Assembly: GCF_026625985.1 (NCBI RefSeq)
Contig: NZ_CP113116.1
Location: 4,154,001 to 4,218,000 of the forward strand
DNA: 64,000 bases
Direction of reading: 5' to 3'
From: Mycobacterium sp. Aquia_213
GTDB lineage: Bacteria > Actinomycetota > Actinomycetes > Mycobacteriales > Mycobacteriaceae
Positions 8,005 through 16,221 of the stretch are shown piece after piece; position 1 is the stretch's first letter; every line of letters begins with the position of its first letter. The notes below the pieces were generated by a model, which saw nothing but the letters and a program-made list of their open reading frames with translations, searched no databases and was not told the DNA's origin. The translations under genes were made by a program, and so were the position numbers.

Positions 8005-9567
8005 TCAGCTCTGGACGGCCGCCGCGCGGTTGGCGCGTGAGCCGGTGCGCACGCCGAAGAACTCATACTCGTCGGGCTTGACCGAATGGGTCGCCCGCCA
8101 GTACTGCCAGGTGTAGCCGCCCCACAACACGGTGTTCTTGCCGTGCTCGTCGAGGTACCAGCTGCTGCAACCGCCGCTGTTCCACACCGAGCCCTTCAGC
8201 TGCTCCTGCAGCTCATCGTTGAACTTGTCCTGCGCCGCACGGGTCGGCGACAGCGCCTGCGCGCCGAATTTGTCGCACTTCTTGATCGCATCGCCGACGT
8301 AGCGGATCTGGGACTCGATCATGAACACCACGGAGTTGTGCCCCAGCCCGGTGTTGGGGCCGAGCAGGAAGAACAGGTTGGGCATGTCGGCGACGGTGAT
8401 CCCCCGATGCGCGCCGATGCCCTCGCGGTTCCACCGGTCGACCAGGTCCTCGCCGTGGCGTCCCTTGATCTGGACGTAGGTGTAGGAGTCGGTGACGTGA
8501 AAGCCGGTGCCGTAGACGATCACATCGACCCCTCGCTCGGTGCCGTCGGCCGTCACGATCCCGTCGGGCGTGATCCGGGTGATGCCCTCGGTGATCAGTT
8601 CGGTCTTCGGGTCGGCGACCGCGCCGTAATACGTTGACGAGTTCAGGATTCGCTTGCAGCCGATCCGGTAGTTCGGGATCAGCTTGCGGCGCAGCTCGCG
8701 GTCCTTGACCGAGCGGCGGATGTTGTATTTGCAGTACACCTCAATGAATTTCAGCAGGTTCGGCCGCTTGGTCATACCGATAGCCAGCGCCTCCTGGCCC
8801 CAATAGATCGCCAGCCGCACCAGCGCCCGTAGCCCCGGAACGGTCGCCATGGCGCGGCGCACCGCAACCGGGAGATCCGGGTTCGACCGCGGGACCACCC
8901 ACGGCGGGGTGCGTTGGTAGAGCTGAAGTTCGCCGACCTGCCCGACGATCTCCGGCACGATCTGGATCGCGCTGGCGCCGGTCCCGATCATCGCGACCCG
9001 TTTGCCGGTGAGGTCGACGCTGTGGTCCCACTGGGCGGAATGGAAAGCGGGACCGCGGAATTCGTCCCGCCCGTCGATCTCGGGGACCGACGGGATGTGC
9101 AGCGCGCCGGCGCCGGAGATCAGGAACTGGGCGACGTATTCGCGTCCGTCAGTGGTGAACACGTGCCAGCGGTGCTCGTCGTCGTCCCAATGGGCGCGGT
9201 CGACCAGCGAATTGAACTCGATGTAGCGGCGTAGCCCGTATTTCTCGGTGACTCCCTTGAGGTAGTCCCAGATCTCGGGTTGGTAGGAGAACGGGTTCTT
9301 CCAGTCCGGCTTGGGTTCGAAGGAGAACGAGTACAGGTGTGACGGGATGTCGCATGCGCACCCCGGGTAGCTGTTGTCGCGCCAGGTGCCGCCGATGTCG
9401 TCGGCCTTCTCCAGGATCACGAAGTCCACACCCTGCTGCTGCAGCTTGATGCCCATACCGAGGCCGGAGAACCCGGTCCCGATGATCAGCGCGCGGGTAT
9501 GCACGGGCGTCGGGGCCTCGCGCCCCGGAACTGGGTTTGCTTCGGCTTGTGTCAATGCATCGGTCAC
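8005..9567 (-). CDS. Flavin-containing Baeyer-Villiger-type monooxygenase (Rv3049c orthologue)
   Basis: 520 aa, similar in length to M. tuberculosis Rv3049c. It has two Rossmann motifs (GTGFSG at 30-35 and GTGASA near 195-200) and the Baeyer-Villiger fingerprint FRGPAFHSAQWD at 169-180. The family inserts oxygen next to ketones or oxidises heteroatoms using FAD and NADPH; relatives include EthA, which activates ethionamide. The start is GTG 9567. It is divergent from nothing: the TetR gene upstream is on the same strand, and a 156-bp gap with an inverted repeat separates them. Confidence 0.92.
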   Translation of the reverse strand: MTDALTQAEANPVPGREAPTPVHTRALIIGTGFSGLGMGIKLQQQGVDFVILEKADDIGGTWRDNSYPGCACDIPSHLYSFSFEPKPDWKNPFSYQPEIWDYLKGVTEKYGLRRYIEFNSLVDRAHWDDDEHRWHVFTTDGREYVAQFLISGAGALHIPSVPEIDGRDEFRGPAFHSAQWDHSVDLTGKRVAMIGTGASAIQIVPEIVGQVGELQLYQRTPPWVVPRSNPDLPVAVRRAMATVPGLRALVRLAIYWGQEALAIGMTKRPNLLKFIEVYCKYNIRRSVKDRELRRKLIPNYRIGCKRILNSSTYYGAVADPKTELITEGITRITPDGIVTADGTERGVDVIVYGTGFHVTDSYTYVQIKGRHGEDLVDRWNREGIGAHRGITVADMPNLFFLLGPNTGLGHNSVVFMIESQIRYVGDAIKKCDKFGAQALSPTRAAQDKFNDELQEQLKGSVWNSGGCSSWYLDEHGKNTVLWGGYTWQYWRATHSVKPDEYEFFGVRTGSRANRAAAVQS

Positions 9568-9648
9568 GGTGGATCGGTCCTTCTATTGGCCTATCAGCTC
9601 GCGCGTTAGCCGGCGCACCTCATGTCTACCTCCGGGTGGCTAACGCAA

Positions 9649-9668
9649 ATACCCAGTACCCAGGGTAT
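9649..9668. promoter_or_regulatory. Possible operator upstream of the monooxygenase gene
   Basis: ATACCC-AGTACCCA-GGGTAT is an inverted repeat of 6-bp arms in the 156-bp gap between the TetR-like gene and the monooxygenase. It lies 82 bp before the GTG start. It could be the binding site of the neighbouring TetR regulator, but arms this short can arise by chance. Confidence 0.35.
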
Positions 9669-9723
9669 CGGATACGACGAGTGTTGCCGATGGCTGTGGC
9701 GATGTCAACGCAGTCGCCGCTGC

Positions 9724-10461
9724 TCAGCTGGCCGCCGGGTTGCTTCGCACGGCGCTGTGCACCGGCTGATCGGGGTCAACCGCGATGCCCAGTGCCTCGG
9801 CGGTGCCGACGATGACCCCCATCATGATCGTGGTCAGATGGGCCACGAACTGATCGCGCGGCATGCGCCGCGGGCTGCCGGGTTCGCCCAACCACCACTC
9901 GATGGACGACGCGGCCGACCCGAAGGCCGCGTGCGCGGCCAGCTCGAAGGCGGCATGGTCGAGCTTGAAGTCCCGGAGCTCGTTGTCGAACATGTCGGCC
10001 ATCGTCAAGGTGATCTGACGGCCCTCGTTCAGCGTGCGCACGGTCGACTCGGTGGTCGCTCCGGAGCGCGCCGAGATGAAGACGCGCAGCACGTTGGGAT
10101 GCTGGTCGACCAGGGTGACGTACTCGTCGACGCTGCGCCGGACGATCTCGCGGGCCGAGTCGTTGGCCAGGTCGATCGACGGGAAGATCGCCGCCCACAG
10201 CATGTCGCGCAGCCGCTCGCCGATCGCCTGGAACAGGTCCGACTTGTCGTGGAAGTGGCGGTAGATCTTCGGCTTGGCGGTGCCGGCCTCTTCGGCGATC
10301 TCCCGCACACTGAGCTCCGGACCCAGCCGGTCGATCGCCCGGAACGCGGCCTCGACGATTTCGCCGCGCACCTTCTTGCGGTGTTCACGCCAACGCTCGC
10401 TGCGCGCGTCGACCTTCGCCCCCGGCTTCACGCTCGGGTGGGGTCTAGCGGGTCGGGGCAT
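9724..10461 (-). CDS. TetR family regulator (Rv3050c orthologue)
   Basis: 245 aa from ATG 10461, matching the length I recall for Rv3050c. A further ATG at 10482 is in frame, but neither has a strong ribosome binding site. After a basic N-terminal tail of about 30 residues, the helix-turn-helix is LSVREIAEEAGTAKPKIYRHF and the rest is a helical ligand domain. It lies between nrdE and the monooxygenase gene on the same strand, and the pairing with the monooxygenase is conserved, so the monooxygenase is its likely target. Confidence 0.88.
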   Translation of the reverse strand: MPRPARPHPSVKPGAKVDARSERWREHRKKVRGEIVEAAFRAIDRLGPELSVREIAEEAGTAKPKIYRHFHDKSDLFQAIGERLRDMLWAAIFPSIDLANDSAREIVRRSVDEYVTLVDQHPNVLRVFISARSGATTESTVRTLNEGRQITLTMADMFDNELRDFKLDHAAFELAAHAAFGSAASSIEWWLGEPGSPRRMPRDQFVAHLTTIMMGVIVGTAEALGIAVDPDQPVHSAVRSNPAAS

Positions 10462-10525
10462 TCTCACCACATCAAGCACCATACCGCGCTGTAGCCGCTG
10501 ACCTGCGCAGACTCGTCGCCAGGCG

Positions 10526-12691
10526 TCACAGCATGCAGGACACGCAGCCCTCGACCTCGGTTCCTTCCAGGGCCATCTGCCGCAGCCGGATGTAGTACAG
10601 CGTCTTGATTCCCTTGCGCCAGGCGTAGATCTGCGCCTTGTTGACGTCGCGGGTGTTGGCGGTGTCCTTGAAGAACAACGTCAGGCTCAGACCCTGGTCC
10701 ACGTGCTGGGTGGCCGCGGCGTATGTGTCGATGATCTTCTCGTAGCCGATCTCGTACGCGTCCTGGTAGTACTCCAGGTTGTCGTTGGTCAGATACGGCG
10801 CCGGGTAATAGACCCGCCCGATCTTGCCTTCCTTGCGGATCTCGATCTTGGACGCGACCGGGTGGATCGAGCTGGTCGAGTGGTTGATGTAGGAGATCGA
10901 CCCCGTCGGAGGCACGGCCTGCAGGTTCTGGTTGTAGATGCCGTGCTGTTGCACCGACTCCTTGAGGCGCAGCCAATCCTCTTGCGTTGGAATGCGAATC
11001 TCGGCCTCGGCGAACAGTTCCCGCACCCGCTCGGTGGCCGGCTCCCACACCTGCTCGGTGTACTTGTCGAAGAACTCGCCCGACTTGTACTTCGAGCGCT
11101 CGAAGCCACCGAACGCGTGACCGCGTTCGATCGCAATGCGATTCGATGCCCGCAGCGCGTGATACAGCACGGTGTAGAAGTACATGTTGGTGAAGTCGAT
11201 GCCCTCTTCGGAGCCGTAGAGAATCCGCTCCCGGGCCAGGTAGCCGTGCAGGTTCATCTGCCCGAGGCCGATGGCGTGAGAGTCGTTGTTGCCCTGCTCG
11301 ATCGACGGCACCGACCAGATGTGGGTCTGGTCGCTCACCGCGGTCAGCGCCCGGATCGACACCTCGATGGTCTGCGCGAAATCCGGCGAATCCATCGCCT
11401 TGGCGATGTTCAGCGAGCCGAGGTTGCACGAAATGTCCTTGCCCACTTTGGCATAGGACAAGTCTTCGTTGAAGATTGACGGCGTGGAGACCTGCAGGAT
11501 CTCCGAGCACAGGTTCGAGTGGGTGATCTTGCCCTCGATCGGGTTGGCCCGGTTCACCGTGTCCTCGTACATGATGTACGGGTAGCCGGACTCGAACTGC
11601 AGCTCGGCCAGCGTCTGGAAGAACTCGCGCGCCTTGATCTTGGTCTTGCGAATGCGCGCGTCATCGACCATCTCGTAGTACTTCTCGGTGATCGAGATGT
11701 CGGCGAACGGAACGCCGTAGACCCGCTCGACGTCGTACGGCGAGAACAGATACATGTCCTCGTTGCGCTTGGCCAGCTCGAAGGTGATGTCGGGAATCAC
11801 CACGCCCAGGCTCAGCGTCTTGATGCGGATCTTCTCGTCGGCGTTTTCGCGCTTGGTGTCCAGGAACCGGTAGATGTCCGGGTGGTGGGCCTGCAAGTAG
11901 ACCGCGCCGGCACCTTGGCGTGCGCCCAGCTGATTGGCATAGGAGAACGAGTCCTCGAGCAGCTTCATGATCGGGATGACGCCCGAGCTCTGGTTCTCGA
12001 TGTTCTTGATCGGCGCACCGTGCTCGCGAATGTTGCTCAGCAACAACGCGACTCCCCCGCCGCGCTTGGACAGCTGCAGCGCAGAGTTGATCGAGCGCCC
12101 GATCGACTCCATGTTGTCCTCGATGCGCAGCAGAAAGCAGCTCACCGGCTCGCCGCGCTGCTTCTTGCCCGAGTTCAGGAACGTCGGGGTGGCCGGCTGG
12201 AACCGGCCGTCGATGATCTCGTCGACGAGCTTCTCGGCCAGCGTGGTGTCACCGGAGGCCAGCGTCAGCGCCACCATGACGACGCGGTCCTCGAAGCGCT
12301 CGAGGTAGCGCTTACCGTCGAACGTCTTCAGCGTGTACGAGGTGTAGTACTTGAAGGCCCCGAGGAAGGTCGGGAACCGGAACTTCTTGGCGTAGGCCCG
12401 GTCCAGCAGCGTCTTGACGAAGTTGCGGCTGTACTGGTCGAGCACCTCGCGCTCGTAGTAGTTCTCCTTGATCAGGTAGTCGAGCTTCTCGTCCTGATTG
12501 TGGAAGAAGACCGTGTTCTGGTTGACGTGCTGCAGGAAGTACTGATGCGCGGCCTCGCGGTCCTTGTCGAACTGAATCTTGCCGTCGGCGTCGTACAGAT
12601 TCAGCATCGCGTTGAGCGCGTGGTAGTCGGTCTCCCCCGGCAGCGCGTGGGCTCCGGTGGTTACAGGCTCTGCAGTGACGGTTGGTGGCAC
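10526..12691 (-). CDS. nrdE: Ribonucleoside-diphosphate reductase class Ib, alpha subunit
   Basis: 721 aa catalytic subunit, which converts NDPs to dNDPs using the NrdF radical and electrons from NrdH. The sequence is almost colinear with M. tuberculosis NrdE, ending in the CVSCML tail whose two cysteines exchange electrons with NrdH. GTG 12691 is chosen because GGAAGGA lies 6 nt upstream. It gives a tail of about 30 residues before the MLNLYDADGK point where the annotated M. tuberculosis protein starts; the longer open frame upstream only overlaps nrdI. nrdI and nrdE overlap by 31 nt. It is part of nrdH-nrdI-nrdE. Confidence 0.97.
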   Translation of the reverse strand: MPPTVTAEPVTTGAHALPGETDYHALNAMLNLYDADGKIQFDKDREAAHQYFLQHVNQNTVFFHNQDEKLDYLIKENYYEREVLDQYSRNFVKTLLDRAYAKKFRFPTFLGAFKYYTSYTLKTFDGKRYLERFEDRVVMVALTLASGDTTLAEKLVDEIIDGRFQPATPTFLNSGKKQRGEPVSCFLLRIEDNMESIGRSINSALQLSKRGGGVALLLSNIREHGAPIKNIENQSSGVIPIMKLLEDSFSYANQLGARQGAGAVYLQAHHPDIYRFLDTKRENADEKIRIKTLSLGVVIPDITFELAKRNEDMYLFSPYDVERVYGVPFADISITEKYYEMVDDARIRKTKIKAREFFQTLAELQFESGYPYIMYEDTVNRANPIEGKITHSNLCSEILQVSTPSIFNEDLSYAKVGKDISCNLGSLNIAKAMDSPDFAQTIEVSIRALTAVSDQTHIWSVPSIEQGNNDSHAIGLGQMNLHGYLARERILYGSEEGIDFTNMYFYTVLYHALRASNRIAIERGHAFGGFERSKYKSGEFFDKYTEQVWEPATERVRELFAEAEIRIPTQEDWLRLKESVQQHGIYNQNLQAVPPTGSISYINHSTSSIHPVASKIEIRKEGKIGRVYYPAPYLTNDNLEYYQDAYEIGYEKIIDTYAAATQHVDQGLSLTLFFKDTANTRDVNKAQIYAWRKGIKTLYYIRLRQMALEGTEVEGCVSCML

Positions 12692-13113
12692 GTCTGGTCC
12701 TTCCAGAAATCTTCCAAGCCCGCGCGAACGGCGTCCACGTCGTCCGGGGTACCCATCAGTTCGAAGCGGTAGAGGTAGGGCACGCCACATTTGCGGGAAA
12801 CCACGTTGCCCGCATAGGCGAATTCGGCACCGAAGTTGTTGTTGCCCGCGGCGATGACGCCGCGGATCAACGACCTGTTGTGCTCGTTGTTCAAAAAGGC
12901 GATGACCTGCTTGGGGACATAGCCACCGTTGTTGATGTCCGGCGTGGCCTTACCGCCGCCGTACGTGGGCAATATCAATACGTACGGTTCGTCGACCTCG
13001 ATGCGGCCGTGCAGCGGGATTCGCGTGGCAGCAACACCCAGCTTCTGAACGAAGCGGTGGGTGTTCTCCGACACCGACGAAAAATAGACCAGGTTGCGCT
13101 GCGTGCTATCCAT
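12661..13113 (-). CDS. nrdI: NrdI flavodoxin-like activator of class Ib ribonucleotide reductase
   Basis: 150 aa flavodoxin-like protein. NrdI supplies the oxidant that assembles the dimanganese-tyrosyl cofactor of NrdF. The FMN-binding loop SSVSENTHRF lies near the N-terminus (residues 12-21), and the YGGGKATPDINNGGYVPKQ region is characteristic of the family. ATG 13113 is preceded by a purine-rich GGAGG-like site. It is second in the nrdHIE operon, with a 35-bp gap after nrdH and an overlap with nrdE. Confidence 0.97.
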   Translation of the reverse strand: MDSTQRNLVYFSSVSENTHRFVQKLGVAATRIPLHGRIEVDEPYVLILPTYGGGKATPDINNGGYVPKQVIAFLNNEHNRSLIRGVIAAGNNNFGAEFAYAGNVVSRKCGVPYLYRFELMGTPDDVDAVRAGLEDFWKDQTCHQPSLQSL

Positions 13114-13148
13114 GGCACCGCAACCTCCTTACTTGCTCATCTACTACG

Positions 13149-13388
13149 TCAGGCGCTGAGCGCGGCTCCGGCGAGCGCCTTGATGCGATCGGGCCGGAAG
13201 CCCGACCAGTGGTCGTTTCCTGCCACCACGACGGGGGCCTGCAGATAGCCCAACGCCATCACGTAGTCACGCGCCTCGGTGTCCAAGCTGATGTCGACCT
13301 TTTCGTAGGCCAGACCCTGCTTGTCGAGCGCCTTGTAGGTGGCGCTGCACTGCACACATGCCGGCTTGGTGTACACGGTGATGCTCAT
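13149..13388 (-). CDS. nrdH: NrdH glutaredoxin-like electron donor
   Basis: 79 aa glutaredoxin-fold protein that reduces NrdE and is itself reduced by thioredoxin reductase. The redox motif CVQC is at residues 11-14, and the family signature WSGFRPDRIK is near residue 61-70. ATG 13388 follows a GGAAGGA-like stretch. It is the first gene of the operon; its upstream leader of roughly 200 nt carries NrdR boxes at the promoter end. Confidence 0.97.
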   Translation of the reverse strand: MSITVYTKPACVQCSATYKALDKQGLAYEKVDISLDTEARDYVMALGYLQAPVVVAGNDHWSGFRPDRIKALAGAALSA

Positions 13389-13660
13389 TGAAGCCGCTCC
13401 TCTGTGGGGAAGGAAGGTCGGAAAATTTGCTATGGACTGGCAACTGCTTGGGGCACTACATCGCCGCTATGTTCAGCGATCCGTCAAGCTCCCAGATTCC
13501 CGTCCTGCGGCCCTCGGTTCGAAGCCCTTGCTTCGACGTGTTCGAGCCGATTCCGGGAGGTTCACTGGGCCGTGCTGGCTTGGCGAACCTGGGATCTGCC
13601 GGCCTTCGAAACACTACACCTAGTGGCTGACAAGATCTGCAGATACAAGATGTTCTGAAT
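13389..13660 (-). promoter_or_regulatory. nrdHIE promoter and long 5' leader with paired NrdR boxes
   Basis: Two NrdR-like boxes start exactly 32 bp apart: 13611-13626 (ACACTACACCTAGTGG) and 13643-13658 (ATACAAGATGTTCTGA). The gene-proximal box reads GGTGTAGTGT on the coding strand, matching GGGGTAGTGT in the nrdF2 promoter, and TAGTGT can serve as the -10. The transcript should start near 13604, giving a leader of about 215 nt. The leader contains a perfect 7-bp hairpin at 13519-13536. No convincing coding sequence was found in it. Confidence 0.65.
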
Positions 13661-13814
13661 AACAATTCTGAAATTCCCTGGTCGTAAGCCATGTCACACC
13701 GACACGCCCCGGCGTGTCGCAGATCACAAACCCCGCCTGGGACGCCCATGGGTAGAGGTATAGCACCGGCCACCGACAACGAGCCCGCCGTCCGCACAGC
13801 TACCCGCCGCTAGC

Positions 13815-13842
13815 AAAGCCGCCAGCACGAGCTGGCGGCTTT
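13815..13842 (-). terminator. Hairpin terminator downstream of the FMN reductase gene
   Basis: AAAGCCGCCAGC-ACGA-GCTGGCGGCTTT is a perfect 12-bp stem with a 4-nt loop. It lies 64 nt after the stop of the FMN reductase gene. The U tract is short, as in many mycobacterial terminators. It separates that gene from nrdHIE on the same strand. Confidence 0.7.
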
Positions 13843-13905
13843 AGCTATTCACTTCCTCGAACGCTGCTGGTCACCGGGCGGGCGGCTTGTTGGATACCGC
13901 CAAAT

Positions 13906-14463
13906 TCAGCCGACTTCGGCCGTGAGCTTGCCAACCGCGTCACGCACATTGGCCACCAGCTCGGCATGCTCGGCGGCCGGCTTGCCCTCCAACGTTGCGA
14001 ACGGCACCGACAGTTTGATGCCCTCGATCACCCGCGCGCCGGCGATGCCGAACGACTTGCGGGTGTCGTCGTGCGCCCAGACGCCGCCGTACCGGCCGAA
14101 CGCCCCACCAATGACGGCCAGCGGCTTGTCTTTCAGCGCACCGTCGCCGAACGGGCGCGACAGCCAGTCGATGGCGTTCTTGACGACCGCCGGATAGCTG
14201 CCGTTGTACTCGGGCGTCACCACCAGGGCCGCATCCGCCTCGGCCGCCGCGGCGCGTAACGCAACCACCGGCGCGAGCGCTGCGGCCTCGGCATTCATCG
14301 AGTCGTCGATCTCCTCGTTGTAGAACGGGAGGTCGCCCAGCCCCTCGAACACGGTCACCGTGACATCGTCGTCAGCCACGTCAACCGCCAGGTCGGCGAT
14401 TTGACGATTTATTGATGCCGCGCGCAGGCTTCCTACCAACGCGAGGACTTTGATTTCCGCCAC
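13906..14463 (-). CDS. NADPH-dependent FMN reductase (Rv3054c orthologue)
   Basis: 185 aa flavodoxin-like reductase. The FMN-phosphate loop GSLRAASINR is near the N-terminus, and TPEYNGSYPAVVKNAIDW is the family signature. The family transfers electrons from NAD(P)H to FMN, quinones or azo/nitro compounds. GTG 14463 with GAAGGGA upstream gives the expected length (about 184 aa in M. tuberculosis); the longer frame is rejected. It is divergent from a TetR gene with a perfect palindrome in the gap, so it is probably repressed by that regulator. Confidence 0.9.
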   Translation of the reverse strand: MAEIKVLALVGSLRAASINRQIADLAVDVADDDVTVTVFEGLGDLPFYNEEIDDSMNAEAAALAPVVALRAAAAEADAALVVTPEYNGSYPAVVKNAIDWLSRPFGDGALKDKPLAVIGGAFGRYGGVWAHDDTRKSFGIAGARVIEGIKLSVPFATLEGKPAAEHAELVANVRDAVGKLTAEVG

Positions 14464-14510
14464 TGTTTCGTTCCCTTCGGTTGATGGTCTACATCTTCGC
14501 ATGAGTTAAG

Positions 14511-14524
14511 CGGACTATAGTCCG
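14511..14524. promoter_or_regulatory. TetR operator between FMN reductase and TetR genes
   Basis: CGGACTATAGTCCG is a perfect 14-bp palindrome in the 90-bp gap between the divergent FMN reductase (13906-14463) and TetR (14554-15168) genes. It lies just upstream of the TAAAGT -10-like box (14542-14547) of the TetR gene. Confidence 0.7.
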
Positions 14525-14553
14525 TTTTATTCCGGCCGCGTTAAAGTGCAGTG

Positions 14554-15168
14554 ATGAGCGGTGTCGAGAGGTTGGGCGAATTGCCCGTGTCAGCTCGACG
14601 CGAGCTGCCCCAGGAGCGGGGTGACGCGGCGCGCAACCGGGAGCTGTTGCTGCAGGCAGCACGGCGCCTGGTCGCCAAGCGCGGCGCGGACGGGGTCACG
14701 ATGGACGACGTCGCGGCGGCCGCCGGAGTCGGCAAGGGCACGCTGTTCCGCCGGTTCGGCAGTCGGGCCGGCCTGATGATGGTGCTGCTCGACGAGGACG
14801 AACGCGCCAGCCAGCAGGCCTTCCTGTTCGGCCCGCCGCCGCTGGGACCCGACGCGCCGCCGATGGATCGACTGGTGGCATTCGGCCGCGACCGCCTGTG
14901 CTTCGTGCACACCCACCACGCGCTGCTGTCGGCCGCCAAGGGCGACCCGCTTACCCGGCACGTCGGGGCCGCGGCGGTGCAGCGCACCCATGTGCGGGTG
15001 CTGTTGCAGGCGGCCGACACCAGCGGCGATCTCGATGTGCAGACCGACGCGCTGCTGGCCCTGCTCGACGCGGATTACGTTGAGCACCAACTGAATTACG
15101 GCGGCCACACCCTCGAGAGCCTGGGCGATGCCTGGGAGAGCCTGGCGCGCAAGCTGTGTGGGCGGTGA
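14554..15168 (+). CDS. TetR family regulator (Rv3055 orthologue)
   Basis: 204 aa. The helix-turn-helix is VTMDDVAAAAGVGKGTLFRRF and the rest is a helical ligand-binding domain containing LSAAKGDPLTRHVG. ATG 14554 lies 6 nt after a TAAAGT -10 box and has no ribosome binding site, suggesting a leaderless mRNA; an adjacent GTG (14551) is also possible. The divergent FMN reductase is its likely target through the 14511-14524 palindrome. The dinP gene follows 9 bp downstream and may be co-transcribed. Confidence 0.88.
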   Translation: MSGVERLGELPVSARRELPQERGDAARNRELLLQAARRLVAKRGADGVTMDDVAAAAGVGKGTLFRRFGSRAGLMMVLLDEDERASQQAFLFGPPPLGPDAPPMDRLVAFGRDRLCFVHTHHALLSAAKGDPLTRHVGAAAVQRTHVRVLLQAADTSGDLDVQTDALLALLDADYVEHQLNYGGHTLESLGDAWESLARKLCGR

Positions 15169-15177
15169 CCTGACCGG

Positions 15178-16221
15178 ATGGCCTCGCCGACGACGAGCTG
15201 GGTCCTGCATGTCGATCTCGACCAGTTTCTGGCCTCGGTCGAGCTGCGCCGTCATCCCGAGCTGGCCGGGTTGCCCGTCATCGTCGGCGGCAGCGGCGAT
15301 CCCTCCGAACCGCGCAAGGTCGTCACCTGCGCCTCGTACCAGGCCCGCGAGTTCGGGGTACACGCGGGCATGCCGTTGCGCACCGCGGCTCGGCGCTGCC
15401 CGGATGCCACGTTCTTGCCGTCGGATCCGGCCGCCTACGACGCGGCGTCCGATCAGGTGATGGGGTTGCTGCGCGACCTGGGGCACCCGGTCGAGGTATG
15501 GGGCTGGGACGAGGCCTACGTGTCGGTGACGGCGGCCGATCCCACCGAGGTCGCCGAACAGATTCGTACGGTTGTCTTTTCGGAAACCGGGCTATCTTGT
15601 TCGGTCGGCATCAGCGACAACAAGCAGCGGGCGAAAGTGGCCACCGGCTTCGGGAAACCGGGCGGCGTTTTTACGCTCACCGACGCCAACTGGATGGACG
15701 TGATGGCCGATCGTCCAGTCGACGCGCTGTGGGGCGTGGGCCCCAAGACAGCGAAAAAGCTTGCAGCGCTTGATATCACGACGGTACGAGAACTGGCCCA
15801 TAGTGATACCGAGCTGCTGACGTCCACCTTCGGACCACGTACCGGCCTGTGGCTGCTGCTGCTCGCCAAGGGGGGCGGCGACGCGGAGGTCAGCGCCGAG
15901 CCGTGGGTCCCGCGCTCGCGCAGCCACGTCGTCACGTTTCCGCGCGACCTCACCGACCGATCCGAAATGGACTCGGCGGTAACAGAATTGGCCAGGCGGG
16001 CCCTCGATGAGATCGTGGCGGCGGGACGCATCGTCACCCGGGTGGCGGTCACCGTGCGCACCGCTACGTTCTACACCCGCACCAAGATTCGCAAGCTGCC
16101 CGTGCCGACCACCGATGCCGACGTCATCGTCGCAGCAGCGCGCAACGTCCTGGATTTGTTCGAACTCGACCGTCCGGTCCGGTTACTCGGGGTGCGACTC
16201 GAATTGGTCATGCCGGCCTAG
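15178..16221 (+). CDS. dinP: Y-family DNA polymerase IV (DinB2)
   Basis: 347 aa translesion polymerase, orthologous to Rv3056/M. smegmatis DinB2. Catalytic acidic residues are visible at D13 (HVDLDQFLAS) and at D111-E112 (WGWDEAYVSV). The steric-gate position, normally Tyr or Phe, is Leu18, aligning with Leu14 of M. smegmatis DinB2, a polymerase known to use ribonucleotides freely. The protein ends at RLELVMPA with no obvious clamp-binding QxxLF tail. It follows the TetR gene by 9 bp and overlaps the convergent SDR by 39 bp. Confidence 0.95.
   Translation: MASPTTSWVLHVDLDQFLASVELRRHPELAGLPVIVGGSGDPSEPRKVVTCASYQAREFGVHAGMPLRTAARRCPDATFLPSDPAAYDAASDQVMGLLRDLGHPVEVWGWDEAYVSVTAADPTEVAEQIRTVVFSETGLSCSVGISDNKQRAKVATGFGKPGGVFTLTDANWMDVMADRPVDALWGVGPKTAKKLAALDITTVRELAHSDTELLTSTFGPRTGLWLLLLAKGGGDAEVSAEPWVPRSRSHVVTFPRDLTDRSEMDSAVTELARRALDEIVAAGRIVTRVAVTVRTATFYTRTKIRKLPVPTTDADVIVAAARNVLDLFELDRPVRLLGVRLELVMPA

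Noticed and set aside
11519..12772. Long open frame opposite nrdE
   Set aside because: Antisense shadow of nrdE with no recognisable domain and no start signals.
12692..12790. Longer start for nrdE
   Set aside because: The extra 33 residues are Arg/Gly-rich and overlap nrdI; GTG 12691 has a well-placed GGAAGGA.
13511..13536. GGTTCGAAGCC as a tRNA T-loop
   Set aside because: The flanking bases do not form an acceptor or anticodon arm. The sequence is instead part of a 7-bp hairpin (TCGAAGC/GCTTCGA).
13456..13797. Minus-strand frame of 113 codons upstream of nrdH
   Set aside because: It overlaps the NrdR boxes and the predicted promoter and has no ribosome binding site or recognisable sequence. 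It is treated as non-coding leader and promoter.
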